15,986 nt of DNA, taken from assembly GCA_035256645.1 (NCBI GenBank), contig DATEXU010000247.1:1-15986 (forward strand), read 5' to 3'. Position 1 is the stretch's first letter; each line of letters starts with the position of its first letter. The notes under the pieces were generated by a model that searched no databases, was not told where the DNA came from, and worked only from the letters and a program-made list of their open reading frames with translations. The stretch comes from G026625185 sp035256645 (GTDB taxonomy: Bacteria > Desulfobacterota > WTBG01 > JAGOGO01). The translations under genes were made by a program, and so were the position numbers. This document shows, one piece after another, positions 14,351 to 15,986 of the stretch.

Positions 14351-15658
14351 ATGAAAAAGATAAAGATTGGCATTATTGGTTTGGGAACTGTTGGTACCGG
14401 TGTGGTTAAAATCCTGCAGCAAAACCAAAGCCTTATTCAGAATCGCCTTGGCGCGATTATTGAGATCGCTAAAGTTGCGGATTTGGATTTAACCTCTGAC
14501 CGAGGCATTTCTCTCAAACGTCTTTCTCTTACTCAGGATGCGCTGGAAGTAATCAATGATCCCCAAATTTCCATCGTGGTGGAACTTATTGGTGGGGAAG
14601 AGCCGGCTGCTTCCTTTTTGCTAAAAGCGATTCAAAACGGGAAACACGTGGTAACTGCCAATAAAGCTCTCCTCTCCACCCGGGGTGAAGAAATTTTTAA
14701 AGCCGTGTTTGAACATCAGGTAGATATTGGTTTTGAAGGAAGTGTCTGCGGCGGGATTCCTCTCATTCGCGCTATTAAAGAAGGGTTGGCCGCCAATAAA
14801 ATCACTACCATCTTTGGTATTTTAAATGGAACCGCAAATTATATTCTTTCCCGAATGACTGAGGAAGGGAAAGGGTTTCAGGAGGTATTGGAAGAGGCAA
14901 AAAAGCTGGGATACGCTGAAACCGATCCATCCCTGGATGTACAAGGTACCGACACCACGCATAAACTTTCGATTCTTCTTTCTCTGGTTTACGGCAAAAA
15001 AATCAGCCCGGAGGATATCTATACGGAAGGGATAACCCGGATTCATCCGCTTGATATTGAGTTTGCCATGCAATTGGGTTATCGAATCAAGCTCCTCGCC
15101 ATTTTTAAGGATGAAAACGGAGAGATTGAAGCACGAGTCCACCCGACGCTTATTCCTGCGGATAGTCTTTTATCCCATGTCAAAGGGGTTAACAACGCGG
15201 TTTTTATTTGTGGGGATGCTGTGGGCTCAACATTGTTTTACGGACAAGGCGCCGGAATGATGCCCACGGGCAGCGCGGTCGTAAGCGATCTGATTGAAAT
15301 CAGTCGGAATATTTTAAAAGGTAACTGCGGAACCTTGGTTCCTTTTTTTACTGAGAATAAAAACACCATCATTGTGAAAGCAAAAAATCAATTTTTCAGC
15401 AGATATTATCTCCGTTTTTCCGCCCAAGACCGTCCGGGGGTGCTTTCACAGATTTCAGGAATACTCGGTAAATTTAATATCAGTATCGCTTCGGTGATTC
15501 AAAGAGGCCAGCAAGAAGATGGGGCGGTTCCAATTTTTATGTTGATCCATAACGCACGTGAAGAATACGTTGCTAAAGCGCTTCAGGAAATTGACGCGCT
15601 ACCCGTTGCCCTTGATAAAACCATGCTTATTCGGATCGAAGATAATCTGATTGATTAG
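14351..15658 (+). CDS. hom: Homoserine dehydrogenase with C-terminal ACT domain
   Basis: Reduces aspartate semialdehyde to homoserine with NAD(P)H, the branch step to threonine and methionine. In 435 residues the Rossmann domain opens with GIIGLGTVGTGVVKIL (8-23) and includes ANKALL with Lys105. The catalytic domain has GGIPLIRAIKEGL (134-146), ILNGTANYI (157-165), and GYAETDPSLDVQGTDTTHK (187-205) with the proton-relay Lys205. An ACT domain (about 352-425, beginning RFSAQDRPGVLSQISGILG) suggests threonine feedback. I start at ATG 14351 because MKKIKIGIIG matches the family start; an in-frame GTG at 14333 adds six residues, and neither has a clear ribosome site. The ApgM-like gene follows after 34 bases, so the two are probably co-transcribed. 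Confidence 0.96.
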   Translation: MKKIKIGIIGLGTVGTGVVKILQQNQSLIQNRLGAIIEIAKVADLDLTSDRGISLKRLSLTQDALEVINDPQISIVVELIGGEEPAASFLLKAIQNGKHVVTANKALLSTRGEEIFKAVFEHQVDIGFEGSVCGGIPLIRAIKEGLAANKITTIFGILNGTANYILSRMTEEGKGFQEVLEEAKKLGYAETDPSLDVQGTDTTHKLSILLSLVYGKKISPEDIYTEGITRIHPLDIEFAMQLGYRIKLLAIFKDENGEIEARVHPTLIPADSLLSHVKGVNNAVFICGDAVGSTLFYGQGAGMMPTGSAVVSDLIEISRNILKGNCGTLVPFFTENKNTIIVKAKNQFFSRYYLRFSAQDRPGVLSQISGILGKFNISIASVIQRGQQEDGAVPIFMLIHNAREEYVAKALQEIDALPVALDKTMLIRIEDNLID

Positions 15659-15692
15659 TGGCAGTGAATAAAAAAATTGAGGACTTATTTTC

Positions 15693-15986
15693 ATGAAGTA
15701 CATCGTACTCCTCGGTGATGGGATGGCTGACTACCCTTTACCCGAGTTAGGAGGAAAAACTCCGCTCATGGTAGCCAGAACTCCCTTTATGGATTTTCTG
15801 GCCCGAAAGGGAACCTTGGGGAGGATTCAAACTGTTCCCAAAGGCCTAACACCAGGAAGCGATGTTGCGAATCTTTCGGTCATGGGATATGACCCTACTA
15901 TCTTTTATCCTGGGCGCGCGCCTTTGGAAGCCGCGAGTATGAAAATTCCGTTAGGCGCGGATGATGTCGCGTTCCGTTGCAACTTA
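15693..15986 (+). CDS. ApgM-type cofactor-independent phosphoglycerate mutase or homoserine kinase, 3' end cut
   Basis: The last 294 bases encode 98 codons with no stop: MKYIVLLGDGMADYPLPELG at the start, then PKGLTPGSDVANLSVMGYDP at about 50-69 and YPGRAPLEAASM. GDGMAD carries a metal ligand, and the Ser of GSDVA is the residue that is phosphorylated in the alkaline-phosphatase-superfamily mutases. These are the signatures of the archaeal-type 2,3-bisphosphoglycerate-independent mutase ApgM, a family of about 400 residues, so roughly a quarter is visible. A GAGG stands 12 bases before the ATG, which is a long spacing. Because it directly follows hom, its substrate may be homoserine: relatives of this family have been assigned as homoserine kinase (ThrB2) in Desulfovibrio and Bacteroides, to my recollection. 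Family assignment is firm; the reaction is inference. Confidence 0.85.
   Translation, partial: MKYIVLLGDGMADYPLPELGGKTPLMVARTPFMDFLARKGTLGRIQTVPKGLTPGSDVANLSVMGYDPTIFYPGRAPLEAASMKIPLGADDVAFRCNL

Noticed and set aside
14822..15142. 106-codon minus-strand open frame
   Set aside because: Antisense to the catalytic and downstream part of homoserine dehydrogenase, with no motifs or ribosome site of its own.

Overview
The window reads as an AT-rich chromosomal segment of a free-living bacterium with intact housekeeping and amino-acid biosynthesis genes. The gene order tilS-ftsH-folP-glmM-pdxJ-nnr-tsaE-lysC-cimA, together with an aminotransferase-hom-apgM group, resembles the layout I know from Deltaproteobacteria/Desulfobacterota such as Geobacter. 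That placement is inferred from synteny and motifs only, and a related uncultured phylum is equally possible. Neither tRNA gene encodes its 3' CCA.

Left block (1-11454, all minus strand). Reading with transcription, it runs tRNA-Gln(CTG), tRNA-Met(CAT), tilS, ftsH, folP, glmM, pdxJ, nnr (NAD(P)HX repair), tsaE, lysC and cimA, which is cut by the window edge. From folP to cimA the gaps are 36 bases or fewer and one pair overlaps, so this looks like one operon. It mixes tRNA modification (tilS, tsaE), membrane proteolysis (ftsH), folate, cell-wall and B6 precursors (folP, glmM, pdxJ), metabolite repair (nnr) and amino-acid synthesis (lysC, cimA). Two longer gaps in it carry repeats: a 17-bp tandem repeat upstream of ftsH and a pair of palindromic hairpins between ftsH and folP.

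Divergent point (11455-11602). A strong promoter for tRNA-Gln faces left and a sigma70-like promoter faces right into a histone-deacetylase-family gene. An inverted CTCTTGAC repeat overlaps the rightward -35 element.

Right block (11603-15986, all plus strand). It holds an HDAC/AcuC-family deacetylase, an AlaC/DapL-like aminotransferase, homoserine dehydrogenase, and the first 98 codons of an ApgM-type phosphoglycerate mutase that in this context may act as homoserine kinase. Two nested palindromic, MITE-like elements with the same core ends (TGTCACCCTGA ... TCAGCATGACA) lie on either side of the aminotransferase gene.

Together the two blocks give aspartate kinase, homoserine dehydrogenase, a possible homoserine kinase and citramalate synthase, which are steps toward threonine, methionine, lysine and isoleucine. 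I see no phage, CRISPR, toxin-antitoxin or defence genes, and no clear candidate for an undescribed system. The points most worth checking are the internal translation start in lysC, the paired palindromic elements, and the true substrate of the ApgM-like protein.
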